64,000 nucleotides of DNA from an uncultured Clostridium sp. (GTDB lineage Bacteria; Bacillota; Clostridia; TANB77; CAG-508). The stretch spans positions 62,001 to 126,000 of the forward strand of contig USFR01000003.1 in the NCBI GenBank assembly GCA_900553945.1, written 5' to 3'. The stretch's first letter is position 1. Each line of letters starts with the position of its first letter. The translations under genes were made by a program, and so were the position numbers. This document shows, in pieces, positions 42,884 to 51,221 of the stretch. A model generated the notes under the pieces. The model ran no database searches. It saw only the letters and a list, made by a program, of their open reading frames with translations, and was not told where the DNA came from.

Positions 42884-43540
42884 ATGAAAAAGAAGATTTG
42901 TTTTATTTTATTAATTATTATTTTTATAACAACTACTGCATTAACAGTATTTGCAACATCTAGGAGAGGTTCTAGCGGAAGTGAAGTTAGAAAAATACAA
43001 GAGAAACTTAAAAGATGGGGATATTATTCTGGCAGTGTTGATGGAATCTACGGAAGTGGAACTGAAAGTGCGGTTAAGAAATTCCAAAAAGCTAATGGAT
43101 TGAAAGCTGATGGAATAGCTGGAAAAGCAACATTAAACGCTATGGGAATATCATCATCGAATTCTAGTTCGAGTTCTGGTGGAAACAATAGTAATGATTT
43201 GAATTTGCTTAGTAGGGTTGTATATTCAGAGGCAAGAGGAGAACCGTATGTTGGACAGGTTGCTGTTGCTGCAATTGTTTTAAATAGAGTTTCTCATTCG
43301 TCTTTTCCTAATTCGGTAGCTGGTGTTGTGTATCAGTCTGGTGCTTTTGATGCTGTTTCAGATGGGCAGATTAATTTAACTCCAGATTCAACGGCTAGAA
43401 AGGCAGCGCAGGATGCTATAAATGGTTGGGATCCAACGTATGGATGTATTTATTATTTTAATCCAAGTACTGCAACTAGTAAGTGGATTTGGTCAAGGCC
43501 TCAGGTGCTTACAATTGGAAAGCATATTTTTTGTAGATAA
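42884..43540 (+). CDS. sleB: Spore cortex-lytic enzyme (SleB-like)
   Basis: The 218-residue exported protein has a signal peptide (about 1-23), a peptidoglycan-binding domain (GSSGSEVRKIQEKLKRWGYY, about 28-88), a Ser/Asn linker, and a Hydrolase_2 domain (VVYSEARGEPYVGQVAVAAI, about 112-131, with the likely catalytic Glu). SleB is a lytic transglycosylase that degrades spore cortex at germination; relatives also act in vegetative cells. TAGGAG precedes ATG. The ypeB partner is not adjacent. Confidence 0.87.
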   Translation: MKKKICFILLIIIFITTTALTVFATSRRGSSGSEVRKIQEKLKRWGYYSGSVDGIYGSGTESAVKKFQKANGLKADGIAGKATLNAMGISSSNSSSSSGGNNSNDLNLLSRVVYSEARGEPYVGQVAVAAIVLNRVSHSSFPNSVAGVVYQSGAFDAVSDGQINLTPDSTARKAAQDAINGWDPTYGCIYYFNPSTATSKWIWSRPQVLTIGKHIFCR

Positions 43541-43559
43541 AAAATTTTTATATTATATT

Positions 43560-43663
43560 AAATTCGAAAAAACATATTAATTTTTTCACATCTTGCTGTC
43601 GCATTCTTCGTTTCGCTTGTTCCCTGCGCGATGGTTCAAAAATTAATATGTTTTTTCGAATTT
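43560..43663. repeat. Family A nested-palindrome element, short copy A3
   Basis: Perfect 26-bp inverted arms (43560-43585 and 43638-43663) have the core ATTCGAAAAAACATATTAA, unlike A1 or A2. The interior is short: CACATCTTGCTGTCGCATTC, TTCGTTTCGCTTGTTCC, CTGCGCGATGGTTC. The AT hairpin and GAATGC partner found in A1 and A2 are missing, so A3 looks like an internal-deletion form or a minimal unit. Confidence 0.85.
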
Positions 43664-43690
43664 TGCTATATAATGAAATTGGCTGAATAA

Positions 43691-43718
43691 TTGACAAAGG
43701 TTAGTGGTTTTTGATAAT
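43691..43718 (+). promoter_or_regulatory. Promoter of the YqeG gene
   Basis: A consensus TTGACA (43691-43696) and GATAAT (43713-43718) with a 16-bp spacer. Confidence 0.5.
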
Positions 43719-43775
43719 ATTAGTATGATAAAAAATTAAAATTGTTTAGCAATTTTTAGATAGATTGGAGAGAAA

Positions 43776-44273
43776 ATGAATGTTTATCCGAGTCTTTATT
43801 TAGACAGTGTAAAGAATATTAATCCTACGTTATTGAAGAAGAATAATATTAAAGGACTTATTTTAGATGTTGATAATACTCTTATTGATTATTACAGAAA
43901 TTTAGTTGATGGTGCTGAGAAGTGGTGCGAGGAGCTAAAGAATGAGGGGATTAAGTGTATTATTTTATCTAATAGTAATAAAAGAAGTAAGGTGGAAGAG
44001 GTTGCTGAGAAATTAAATATTGATTATATTATGTTTGCTAAAAAGCCTTTGAAATCTGGATTTAAGCGTGCTCTTAGTAAATTAGAACTTAAACCCGAAG
44101 AGGTTGCGGTTGTTGGTGATCAATTATTTACGGATGTAATTGGTGCTAAAAGAATGAATATGTTTTCAATTTTGGTTAAACAAGTTGGTGAAAAAGATAT
44201 ATTTATTACTAAATTGAAAAGACCAATAGAGAATGCAATTATAAAAAAATATTTGGAGAAGGGTAAAAAATAA
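43776..44273 (+). CDS. YqeG family HAD IIIA-type phosphatase
   Basis: The 165-residue HAD protein has motif I LDVDNTLIDY (30-39), motif II LSNSNK, and motif III VVGDQLFTDVIGA. YqeG proteins are phosphatases of uncertain substrate, often found near shikimate or ribosome-assembly genes. GGAG precedes ATG. It begins the segment YqeG-prepilin peptidase-M24-efp. Confidence 0.9.
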   Translation: MNVYPSLYLDSVKNINPTLLKKNNIKGLILDVDNTLIDYYRNLVDGAEKWCEELKNEGIKCIILSNSNKRSKVEEVAEKLNIDYIMFAKKPLKSGFKRALSKLELKPEEVAVVGDQLFTDVIGAKRMNMFSILVKQVGEKDIFITKLKRPIENAIIKKYLEKGKK

Positions 44274-44274
44274 A

Positions 44275-45048
44275 ATGTATTTTAATGATATACATATTTT
44301 AATATATTTAGTAGTTGGATTACTTGGTTGCGTTGTTGGACAGGTAATTGGTTTAGTAAATGAGAGATTAATAAATCATGAAAGAATAATTGAAAATGGA
44401 TCTTTAAAGAGATTTAAAAAAGAGTTTATACCACATTATGGTTTGATGACAATTATGTTTATTTTATATGATATTGTTTTGTATGTGTGGGGAATAGATA
44501 GAGAGAATTGGTATGCTAATGTTAAATTAGTTAGTTATTTTATATTATTACCATTGTTGGTTTCAGCTTTTATAATAGATTGGAAAAAGCAGATAATTCC
44601 TAATAGATTGGTTTTAACAATTTTTGAAGCAGGGTTACTTGTAACTTTTTATGAGGGAATTGTTAGTCCAACAGGTATGACCTTAGCTTTGAATAGATTT
44701 GAAGGAATGTTTGCTGGTGCAGGTATTTTCTTATTAATAACGTTAATTGGTGGACTTATTGCTGGTAGAGAAGCAATGGGAATGGGCGATGTAAAATTAA
44801 TGGGAGCTATGGGATTATTTTTCGGATTTAGAAGTATTATTTCTATTTCTGTTTTATCATTTTTAATTGGTGCTGTAGCTAGTATATTTTTATTAGTTTC
44901 TAAAATTAAGAAAACTGATGAATACATACCATTTGGACCATTTATTGTTGTTTCTGCAATGCTTGCAATGGTTATTCCAGAAGAGGCTTTGTTTGGATGG
45001 TTATGGATTTTCTTTTCAGGACAATGGTTTATAAATTTGATTAAATAA
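44275..45048 (+). CDS. A24 family prepilin peptidase
   Basis: A 257-residue polytopic membrane aspartic protease. The GMGDVKLMG motif (about 169-177) and an earlier Asp in IIDWKKQIIPNRL provide the two active-site Asp residues. Such enzymes cleave type IV prepilin leader peptides. The N-terminal methylase domain with its CxxC pairs is missing, so it may be a cleavage-only form. No pilin genes are in the window. It starts 1 base after the YqeG stop. Confidence 0.87.
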   Translation: MYFNDIHILIYLVVGLLGCVVGQVIGLVNERLINHERIIENGSLKRFKKEFIPHYGLMTIMFILYDIVLYVWGIDRENWYANVKLVSYFILLPLLVSAFIIDWKKQIIPNRLVLTIFEAGLLVTFYEGIVSPTGMTLALNRFEGMFAGAGIFLLITLIGGLIAGREAMGMGDVKLMGAMGLFFGFRSIISISVLSFLIGAVASIFLLVSKIKKTDEYIPFGPFIVVSAMLAMVIPEEALFGWLWIFFSGQWFINLIK

Positions 45049-45073
45049 AATAAATTTTGGGGAGGATACTATT

Positions 45074-46138
45074 ATGAATATTAAAATTAAATGGCTAAGA
45101 GATATTTTAAAAACACAAAATTTACAAGGTATGATAGTATCAAATCCTGTTAATATTAAGTATTTAACAGGAATAGAAGCAGAAGGAGTTTTTCTAATTA
45201 CTTTAAAGGAAAACTTTTTTATAACAGATAGTAGATATGTTGAAGCGGTTAATACTATTTTGACAATTGAAGATGAGATTTTGGTTCATGATAAGAAAAA
45301 CTTAAGTAGAGAAGATTATGCTTCATTTTTTATGTTTTGTGAGAATGTAGGATTTGAAGAAAATTATGTTACTTATGTTCAATATAAGGATTTGCTTCAA
45401 AGATATAGAGTTAATTTAGTTGAGACTGAACATATAATTGAAGCTCAACGTGTTATTAAAGACGAAAAAGAAATTAAGTATATTGAAAAAGCTTGTGAAA
45501 TTACAGATAAATGTTTTGAATATTTACAATCATTTATAAAAATTGGAATGACTGAAAAAGAAATTGCTTTTGAAATAGAAAGATTTTATAAAACTAATGG
45601 AGCAGATGATGTTTCTTTTGCACCAATTGTTGCTTCTGGACATAATTCTTCAATGCCACATGCTGTGCCAGGTACAAGAAAGATAAAAGATGGAGACATT
45701 ATATTAATTGATATGGGATGTAAATATCAAGGATATTGTTCAGATATGACAAGAATGCTTTTCGTTAATTATATGGAAGATGAGTTTAAAGAGCCTTATG
45801 AAATTTGCTTAAAAAATAATGAAATGTCAGAAAAAGAAATAAGAGACGGTAGAAACATGAAAGCTATTGCTCAAAATTCTAATAACGATTTGAAGCAAAA
45901 TGGTTTCGTTCCATTACATTCGCTTGGCCATGGAGTGGGATTAGATATTCATGAAGAACCTTTCTTTGGAATTGTATATGATCAACCATTGAAAGAGAAC
46001 ATGGTTGTTACGGTTGAACCTGGAGTATATAAGCCTGGACAGTTTGGAATTAGAATTGAAGATACTGTACTTGTTACTAAACTGGGCTGTCAAAAGTTAA
46101 CTAGATCACCAAAAGAGCCTACAATTATTCGTGGATAA
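45074..46138 (+). CDS. Xaa-Pro aminopeptidase (M24 family)
   Basis: The 354-residue enzyme has the creatinase N-terminal domain (about 1-125) and the pita-bread catalytic domain. Metal ligands are visible in LIDMGCKYQGYCSDMTR (two Asp), HSLGHGVGL (His), TVEPGVY and RIEDTV (two Glu). It removes N-terminal residues next to proline. It directly precedes efp, a common Firmicute arrangement; GGAGG lies upstream of ATG. Confidence 0.93.
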   Translation: MNIKIKWLRDILKTQNLQGMIVSNPVNIKYLTGIEAEGVFLITLKENFFITDSRYVEAVNTILTIEDEILVHDKKNLSREDYASFFMFCENVGFEENYVTYVQYKDLLQRYRVNLVETEHIIEAQRVIKDEKEIKYIEKACEITDKCFEYLQSFIKIGMTEKEIAFEIERFYKTNGADDVSFAPIVASGHNSSMPHAVPGTRKIKDGDIILIDMGCKYQGYCSDMTRMLFVNYMEDEFKEPYEICLKNNEMSEKEIRDGRNMKAIAQNSNNDLKQNGFVPLHSLGHGVGLDIHEEPFFGIVYDQPLKENMVVTVEPGVYKPGQFGIRIEDTVLVTKLGCQKLTRSPKEPTIIRG

Positions 46139-46279
46139 TTGGTGATAAAAAATACAATAATATAGAAAAAATGTCGCAAGCACTTGATTTTATGCATAAA
46201 ATATAGTAATATATTAAAAGACTTTAATAAGAAATATAATAAAAGATTATGTTTAAATATAAATAAGGAGGAATTAACA

Positions 46280-46846
46280 ATGGCAGATGTATACATGGCA
46301 GGAGATTTAAGAAACGGAACTACATTTGAAATGGATGGTTCTGTATATAAAGTTGTTGAGTTTCAACACGTAAAACCAGGAAAAGGAGCTGCATTTGTTA
46401 GAACAAAATTAAAAAATGTAATCAATGGATCAGTTTTAGAAAAAACTTTCAATCCATCTGAAAAATTACAAGGTGCAGAAATTGAAAAAAGAGATATGCA
46501 ATATCTTTACAATGATGAAGATTTATATTATTTCATGGATAATGAAACATATGAGCAAATCCCTCTTAACAAAGAACAATTAGGTGATGCTTTAAAATTC
46601 ATTAAAGAAAACATGAATTGTAAAATACTTTCTTTTAAAGGTAAAGTATTTGCTGTTGAACCACCAATGTTTGTTGAGTTAGAAGTTACATATACTGAAC
46701 CTGGATTTAGTGGAAATACAACAACAACTTCTGGAAAACCAGCTACACTTGAAAATGGATATGAAATATCAGTACCTTTATTTGTTAATATTGGTGATGT
46801 AATTAGAATTGATACTAGAACTGGTGAGTACATGGAAAGAATTTAG
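46280..46846 (+). CDS. efp: Elongation factor P
   Basis: The 188-residue protein has the three beta domains of EF-P. The tip loop HVKPGKGAAFV lies about residues 27-37, where a conserved Lys is the modifiable position in many species, and the C-terminal domain carries IDTRTGEYMERI. It relieves ribosome stalling at polyproline. AAGGAGG is 8 bases before ATG 46280; the upstream open frame from 46184 has no RBS. Confidence 0.97.
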   Translation: MADVYMAGDLRNGTTFEMDGSVYKVVEFQHVKPGKGAAFVRTKLKNVINGSVLEKTFNPSEKLQGAEIEKRDMQYLYNDEDLYYFMDNETYEQIPLNKEQLGDALKFIKENMNCKILSFKGKVFAVEPPMFVELEVTYTEPGFSGNTTTTSGKPATLENGYEISVPLFVNIGDVIRIDTRTGEYMERI

Positions 46847-46866
46847 TCAAAAGGAGACTTAAATTA

Positions 46867-47277
46867 GTGTCAGATTTAGAAAAGCAATATCAAAAAATGA
46901 TTGAGACTTTAGAAAATTCAATTAAAGATAAAGACGAATTAATGAAAGCAAAAGAGCAACTAGATGATATTGTATCCATTGTTGTTGATGATTGTAATGA
47001 GATAATGGATAGATATGATGAGAGAATTAAAAAAATTCAAGATAAAAATAGTGAATATGAAACTAGAATTACAATTTTAGAAGAAAAACTAAGATATTTT
47101 GAAAAGATGGTTGAAAGCGAAGATTATGATTTCTTTATTACTTGTCCTTATTGTGGATTTGAATTTCAAACTGATTATGATGACGAAGTTGATGAAATCG
47201 AGTGTCCAGAGTGTGGTCAGATTTTTGATATAGAGTGGGACGATGATGATTCAGATGATTCGCCAAATGATACTTAA
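46867..47277 (+). CDS. Coiled-coil zinc-ribbon protein (CD1247-like)
   Basis: The 136-residue protein has an N-terminal coiled coil (about 1-85), then a CPYCGFEF...CPECGQIFD zinc ribbon (about 93-123) and an Asp-rich tail. Similar proteins are conserved next to efp in Clostridia and have no known function. The start is GTG, with AAAGGAG about 10 bases upstream. Its terminator lies inside the convergent M23 gene. Confidence 0.8.
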   Translation: MSDLEKQYQKMIETLENSIKDKDELMKAKEQLDDIVSIVVDDCNEIMDRYDERIKKIQDKNSEYETRITILEEKLRYFEKMVESEDYDFFITCPYCGFEFQTDYDDEVDEIECPECGQIFDIEWDDDDSDDSPNDT

Positions 47278-47835
47278 AAATAATTTAATGGATTGACGGC
47301 TTTGCCGTCTTTTTTTATTGTTAAATGAAGATGACATCCTGTTGTAGCTCCATTTGTTGGATTTCCGTTTGGAATCTTTATATGGATTTCCAATGACGTT
47401 ATAAACATTTTTTGGACCAACATGTGCGACTATTGTATTGAAAGTTATATATTGACCTGTTGAATATAAATAATTTGGTGATATGTGGCAATATGATGCA
47501 GAGATAGTGCCATTTTCAATTGTTAAAGTATATCCGCCAGCACCTTTAAAGCCCGTGAAAGTTACTTTACCTGGAAAACATGAATATATTGGTGTTCCTT
47601 CGGTTGCAGCTATGTCTATTCCTGAGTGGGATGATGATGCACCAGATGTTGGAGAAGTTCTTTTTCCGAATGGAGAGGTTATATTATGATTCCCTGGTAG
47701 TGGCCAATTGAATTGACTAGAGGAGATAGGAACGTATTCTTGTTCTGAGTTATATGGGTATTTAATTATAAAGATTGATATGAAAATTAGTATTAATGTG
47801 ATGAATGAAAAATATTTTAGAAATGAATTGAACAT
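47274..47835 (-). pseudogene. M23 family peptidase with a frameshift before its HxH motif
   Basis: An N-terminal membrane helix (about 6-26) precedes a LytM/M23 domain with SHSGIDIAATEGTPI (first metal His and Asp). In the current frame the protein continues into a basic, non-homologous tail after NVIGNPYKDS. A one-base shift near 47371-47376 restores NGNPTNGATTGCHLHLTIKKD and ends NPLNYF at 47274, supplying the missing HLH metal motif. It is either a frameshifted gene or a sequencing error. M23 enzymes cleave peptidoglycan cross-bridges. Without correction the enzyme would be inactive. The uncorrected frame stops at 47251. Confidence 0.8.
47293..47318 (+). terminator. Terminator of the 46867 gene, inside the convergent M23 gene
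   Basis: GACGGC (about 47295-47300) pairs with GCCGTC, TTT loop, followed by a run of seven T and ATT. The same bases encode KKDGKAV in the shifted M23 frame. Confidence 0.8.
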
Positions 47836-47854
47836 GGTATTGACCTTTCTTAAT

Positions 47855-47896
47855 GAAATAAAAAAAGATAGCTATTTTAGTGTATAGCTATCTTTT
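47855..47896 (-). terminator. Terminator of tRNA-Trp
   Basis: GATAGCTAT and ATAGCTATC pair around a TTTAGTGT-like loop, followed on the minus strand by a T tract. Confidence 0.8.
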
Positions 47897-47898
47897 TA

Positions 47899-47973
47899 TG
47901 GCAGGGGTAGAAGGATTCGAACCCTCACAGGCGGTTTTGGAGACCGATGTGCTACCATTGACACTATACCCCT
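47899..47973 (-). tRNA. tRNA-Trp (CCA anticodon)
   Basis: The minus strand gives a 75-base cloverleaf including an encoded 3' CCA. The acceptor AGGGGTA pairs with TACCCCT; the anticodon loop CTCCAAA gives CCA; the T loop is GGTTCGAATCC. The D loop contains AATGGTAG. One mismatch at the top of the anticodon stem is tolerated. It has its own promoter and terminator. Confidence 0.93.
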
Positions 47974-47986
47974 AAATGACTTATTC

Positions 47987-48015
47987 ATTATACAGTAGGT
48001 TTTTCAAAAAATCAA
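47987..48015 (-). promoter_or_regulatory. Promoter of tRNA-Trp
   Basis: On the minus strand TTGATT (48015-48010) and TATAAT (47992-47987) have a 17-bp spacer. Confidence 0.65.
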
Positions 48016-48090
48016 TAGTTAAAATAAAATTTTTAGATGAAAAAATTAGCAATATATTAATTATATTACTAATTTTTTATATCTGTTGTT

Positions 48091-49827
48091 TTAATCCTGT
48101 AAATATTTATTGGAGTTGATATTTTTTATTTTTTCATTATATATTATATATACTATAAAACATATTGAACTAATGATTGAGATAGCAAATGATATTTTTT
48201 CAATCAAAGTTCCTGTATATGTTACTTCTACTGATGCTGAGTCATATGCTTGGATTGTAATTTGTATAAAGCCATTATCTGATTCAGTATAGTCAATTTT
48301 TGAATCATTAATTTTTATGGTATATCCTAAGTAGTATATGTATGGTAATTCTAAAGTAGTATTTTCACTGCTTTCTTTTATTGTAAAAGTCATATTACTT
48401 TCATCTTTTTGCTCGTTTTCTATTGTTGCTATTCCTGAAGTTATGACTACGCCGTTAGATCTTTGACGAATATATTCTAGGTTGCTATTTGCTTTTAATG
48501 GTAAATATTCATATGCTGCGCATTGATTATTTACTAATTCAATATTATTATTTAAATATGATGTATCAAAAGCGACATCATATTTTACGGAATTACTAAT
48601 ATATGTTCCAGAATATATTAAAATTATTAAAATAAGAATATAGATGTTGTTTGACTTCATATCATACATGCAGTGATATATATTTATACCAGAAATTATT
48701 GATAAAGTAAGTGTAGAAACTATTAAAAATCTCCAAGAAAATTGAATCACAGTTGGGACTATAGGAATGTATTTCCAAGGGAAAATGGATGTTGCCATTA
48801 TTGCAAAAAATATACCTGTACATAGTGTAGTAATGTATAAAATTTTATTTTCTTTTTTTATTTTAGGAAGTACAATAGGTGTAAATAGTAGAGCAATAAT
48901 AATTGGTAATCCAAGTTCGAAAGACATACTTTCATTAATCATATTGGAACTTAGGGAATATGCCCATTCAGCTTTTGGAACACTAAAGAACAATTGAGAG
49001 GGGTATATAGCTAGCTCTGAAAATTTTTCTACACTAAATGCTTGGCTAAAAATTGCATATTCTGTTGAAAATTTGTGCTCAAGAAATGGAATATAAAAGC
49101 CAAGTGATATTAAAATGATAAAAAATCCATTTATGATCAGCTTTTTCCAAAGATTAAGTGAATTCTCTGTGAATAATTTTTTTATATTTATTAAAACAAA
49201 GATACTAGAAATGATTACAGCCATTAGTGTGCTTATGTTGTGAGATAAGATAATTCCTAGAGCACCAATTGTTATGAAATAACTTTGTTTCCCAGTATCA
49301 TAAAATATATCATATAACCCATAAAACAATAGTGGAAAGAAAATATAAGCAATAACTTCTCCCATAGCCATTCTGACATATATATCTGATAAGAAGTAAG
49401 GCGCTGACATATAAATAATTGCTGTTAAGAATGACATAGTATGGTTTTTAGTTATTTTTTTCATTAGGGCAAACATTGTGATTCCAGCTGCTATTATTGA
49501 TAGCATGATTGTTAATTTAATTGCATTTAATAAAGAAGTGAAAATTGAGAAAATGCTACTAATATATGTTTCTAATGGTGGATAGAAAATATTCCATGCA
49601 TATCCAAAGCCTTTACAAAAATTAGGTTCTATTAATGGTGGAAGTTGTTTAGATATTATTTCTGAATTTGTGGCATAATTTCTAGAAATATGATATACAC
49701 CATCGTGTGACCAATAGAATCCTCTGGTATATAGTGGAGCACTTAAAAATAGTGCAATTAATATTATTAATAGAATATAAATTCCTTTGTCCTTTGTTAT
49801 TTTTTTTATTTTTGTAAAATAATTCAT
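48091..49827 (-). CDS. Large polytopic membrane protein, 6-PTPS-related/YfhO-like
   Basis: A 578-residue protein with about a dozen membrane helices and a C-terminal extracytoplasmic beta region. The early loop LYTRGFYWSHDGVYHI and NIFYPPLETYISS resemble the GT-C-like membrane proteins annotated as 6-pyruvoyl-tetrahydropterin-synthase related or YfhO-like. Such proteins may transfer sugars from lipid carriers to surface polymers; the activity is not proven. It is a single gene, convergent to nothing close, between tRNA-Trp and asd. Confidence 0.75.
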   Translation of the reverse strand: MNYFTKIKKITKDKGIYILLIILIALFLSAPLYTRGFYWSHDGVYHISRNYATNSEIISKQLPPLIEPNFCKGFGYAWNIFYPPLETYISSIFSIFTSLLNAIKLTIMLSIIAAGITMFALMKKITKNHTMSFLTAIIYMSAPYFLSDIYVRMAMGEVIAYIFFPLLFYGLYDIFYDTGKQSYFITIGALGIILSHNISTLMAVIISSIFVLINIKKLFTENSLNLWKKLIINGFFIILISLGFYIPFLEHKFSTEYAIFSQAFSVEKFSELAIYPSQLFFSVPKAEWAYSLSSNMINESMSFELGLPIIIALLFTPIVLPKIKKENKILYITTLCTGIFFAIMATSIFPWKYIPIVPTVIQFSWRFLIVSTLTLSIISGINIYHCMYDMKSNNIYILILIILIYSGTYISNSVKYDVAFDTSYLNNNIELVNNQCAAYEYLPLKANSNLEYIRQRSNGVVITSGIATIENEQKDESNMTFTIKESSENTTLELPYIYYLGYTIKINDSKIDYTESDNGFIQITIQAYDSASVEVTYTGTLIEKISFAISIISSICFIVYIIYNEKIKNINSNKYLQD

Positions 49828-49977
49828 TTTTTTCTCCTTTTGATAATAATAAGCAATAAAAATATTATAGCATGTATGGTTTATTTTAACAATAATAAAT
49901 GGAAAAAAATGTAATATACACTTTTACATTATAAGAAAGTAGAAAGGACAACAAAAATTTAAATTTTAAAAAAGTAG

Positions 49978-50027
49978 ATAAAAAAGGCTGTTGAACAAAA
50001 TATTTTCATATACTTTGTCAACAGTCT
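49978..50027 (-). terminator. Terminator of asd
   Basis: On the minus strand GACTGTTGA pairs with TCAACAGCC-like sequence, with further CAAA/TTTG pairing, followed by six T. Confidence 0.75.
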
Positions 50028-50052
50028 GAGAAATTTTCATTTTGTTGTATTA

Positions 50053-51051
50053 TTAGTTATTATCATTTTCGATTAATTTTTCAACTATTTGTATTGCGTT
50101 TGTTGCTGCACCTTTACGAATGTTGTCTGCTACAACCCATAGGTTTAATCCTGAATCAACAGATTCATCTCTACGAATTCTACCAACAAATACTTCATTA
50201 TGTTCAGAGGTGTTTGCTGCTAATGGGTAAGTATTTGTTTCTGGATTGTCTTGAACAATTATTCCTGGATAATTTTCTAATGTAGAATACACATCTTTTA
50301 TATCAAAATCTTTTTCGAATTCTACATTTATAGATTCACTGTGTGAATTAAGAACAGGAACTCTAACTGTTGTAGCGGTTACTTTTAAATCAGGTCGATT
50401 TAAAATTTTTCTTGTTTCATTTATCATTTTCATTTCTTCTTTTGTATAGCCGTTTTCAAGAAATACATCAATGTGTGGAAGACAATTGTTATAGATTGGA
50501 TGTGGCCATTTTTTAGGTTCTAGACCTTTTTGAGTATTGTAGAAGTCATCTACTGCTAATTTTCCACCTCCAGATACAGCTTGATATGTAGAGTAGACTA
50601 CTCTTTTAATTTTGAATTTTTCATCAAGTGCTTTTAATGGAATTACTGCTTGTATGGTTGAGCAGTTTGGATTGGCTATTATTCCATGATTCTTAAAAGC
50701 TGAGTCCATATTTACTTCTGGAACTACTAATGGAACGGTTGGATCCATTCTAAATGCACTGCTGTTATCTACAACAATACAACCTTTTGATGCTGCTATT
50801 GGAGAGAATTTTTTAGATGTATCTCCGCCTGCAGAGAAGATTGCAAAATCAAATTCTTCATCAAAAGAGTCTTCTTTTAATTCTCTTGTAATGTATTCCT
50901 TTCCCATAAATTTGATTTTTTGTCCAGCTGATCTTGAAGAACAAAAAAAGGCGTACTCTGAAATAGGAAGATTAAATTCTTCTAAAACTTGAAGTGCTTT
51001 TCTTCCAACTAATCCAGTAGCGCCTACTAATGCTAATTTGTATTTTTTCAT
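50053..51051 (-). CDS. asd: Aspartate-semialdehyde dehydrogenase
   Basis: The 332-residue enzyme reduces aspartyl phosphate with NADPH in lysine, threonine, methionine and diaminopimelate synthesis. It has GATGLVGR (10-17), the catalytic Cys at 130 in NPNCSTIQ, and the C-terminal His in VRVPVLNSHSE. GAGGT lies 8 bases before ATG 51051; the longer frame from 51153 has no support. No lysine riboswitch was seen upstream. Confidence 0.96.
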   Translation of the reverse strand: MKKYKLALVGATGLVGRKALQVLEEFNLPISEYAFFCSSRSAGQKIKFMGKEYITRELKEDSFDEEFDFAIFSAGGDTSKKFSPIAASKGCIVVDNSSAFRMDPTVPLVVPEVNMDSAFKNHGIIANPNCSTIQAVIPLKALDEKFKIKRVVYSTYQAVSGGGKLAVDDFYNTQKGLEPKKWPHPIYNNCLPHIDVFLENGYTKEEMKMINETRKILNRPDLKVTATTVRVPVLNSHSESINVEFEKDFDIKDVYSTLENYPGIIVQDNPETNTYPLAANTSEHNEVFVGRIRRDESVDSGLNLWVVADNIRKGAATNAIQIVEKLIENDNN

Positions 51052-51141
51052 AATGATTACCTCACTTTTACTTAAGTGATAAGAGAGAAAAATATAATTA
51101 TATTTTTCTACATTGATAGTATATGCTAAATTGGAAAAAAT

Positions 51142-51195
51142 AGCAACATGCAAATTGTTTTCGATGTTGCTTTATAATATTTTTAATGGTATTAT
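51142..51195 (+). promoter_or_regulatory. Inverted repeat and promoter of the glycan operon
   Basis: AGCAACAT (51142-51149) and ATGTTGCT (51164-51171) form an 8-bp inverted repeat. It overlaps the -35 element TTGCTT (51167-51172), which is 17 bp before TATTAT (51190-51195). The repeat could be an operator for this promoter, which is divergent from asd. Confidence 0.45.
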
Positions 51196-51221
51196 ATAGG
51201 AGCAAATAGGAGTGTGAAATT

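Noticed and set aside
50053..51153. Lysine riboswitch ahead of asd
   Set aside because: The short upstream region is AT-rich with no structure of the needed length.
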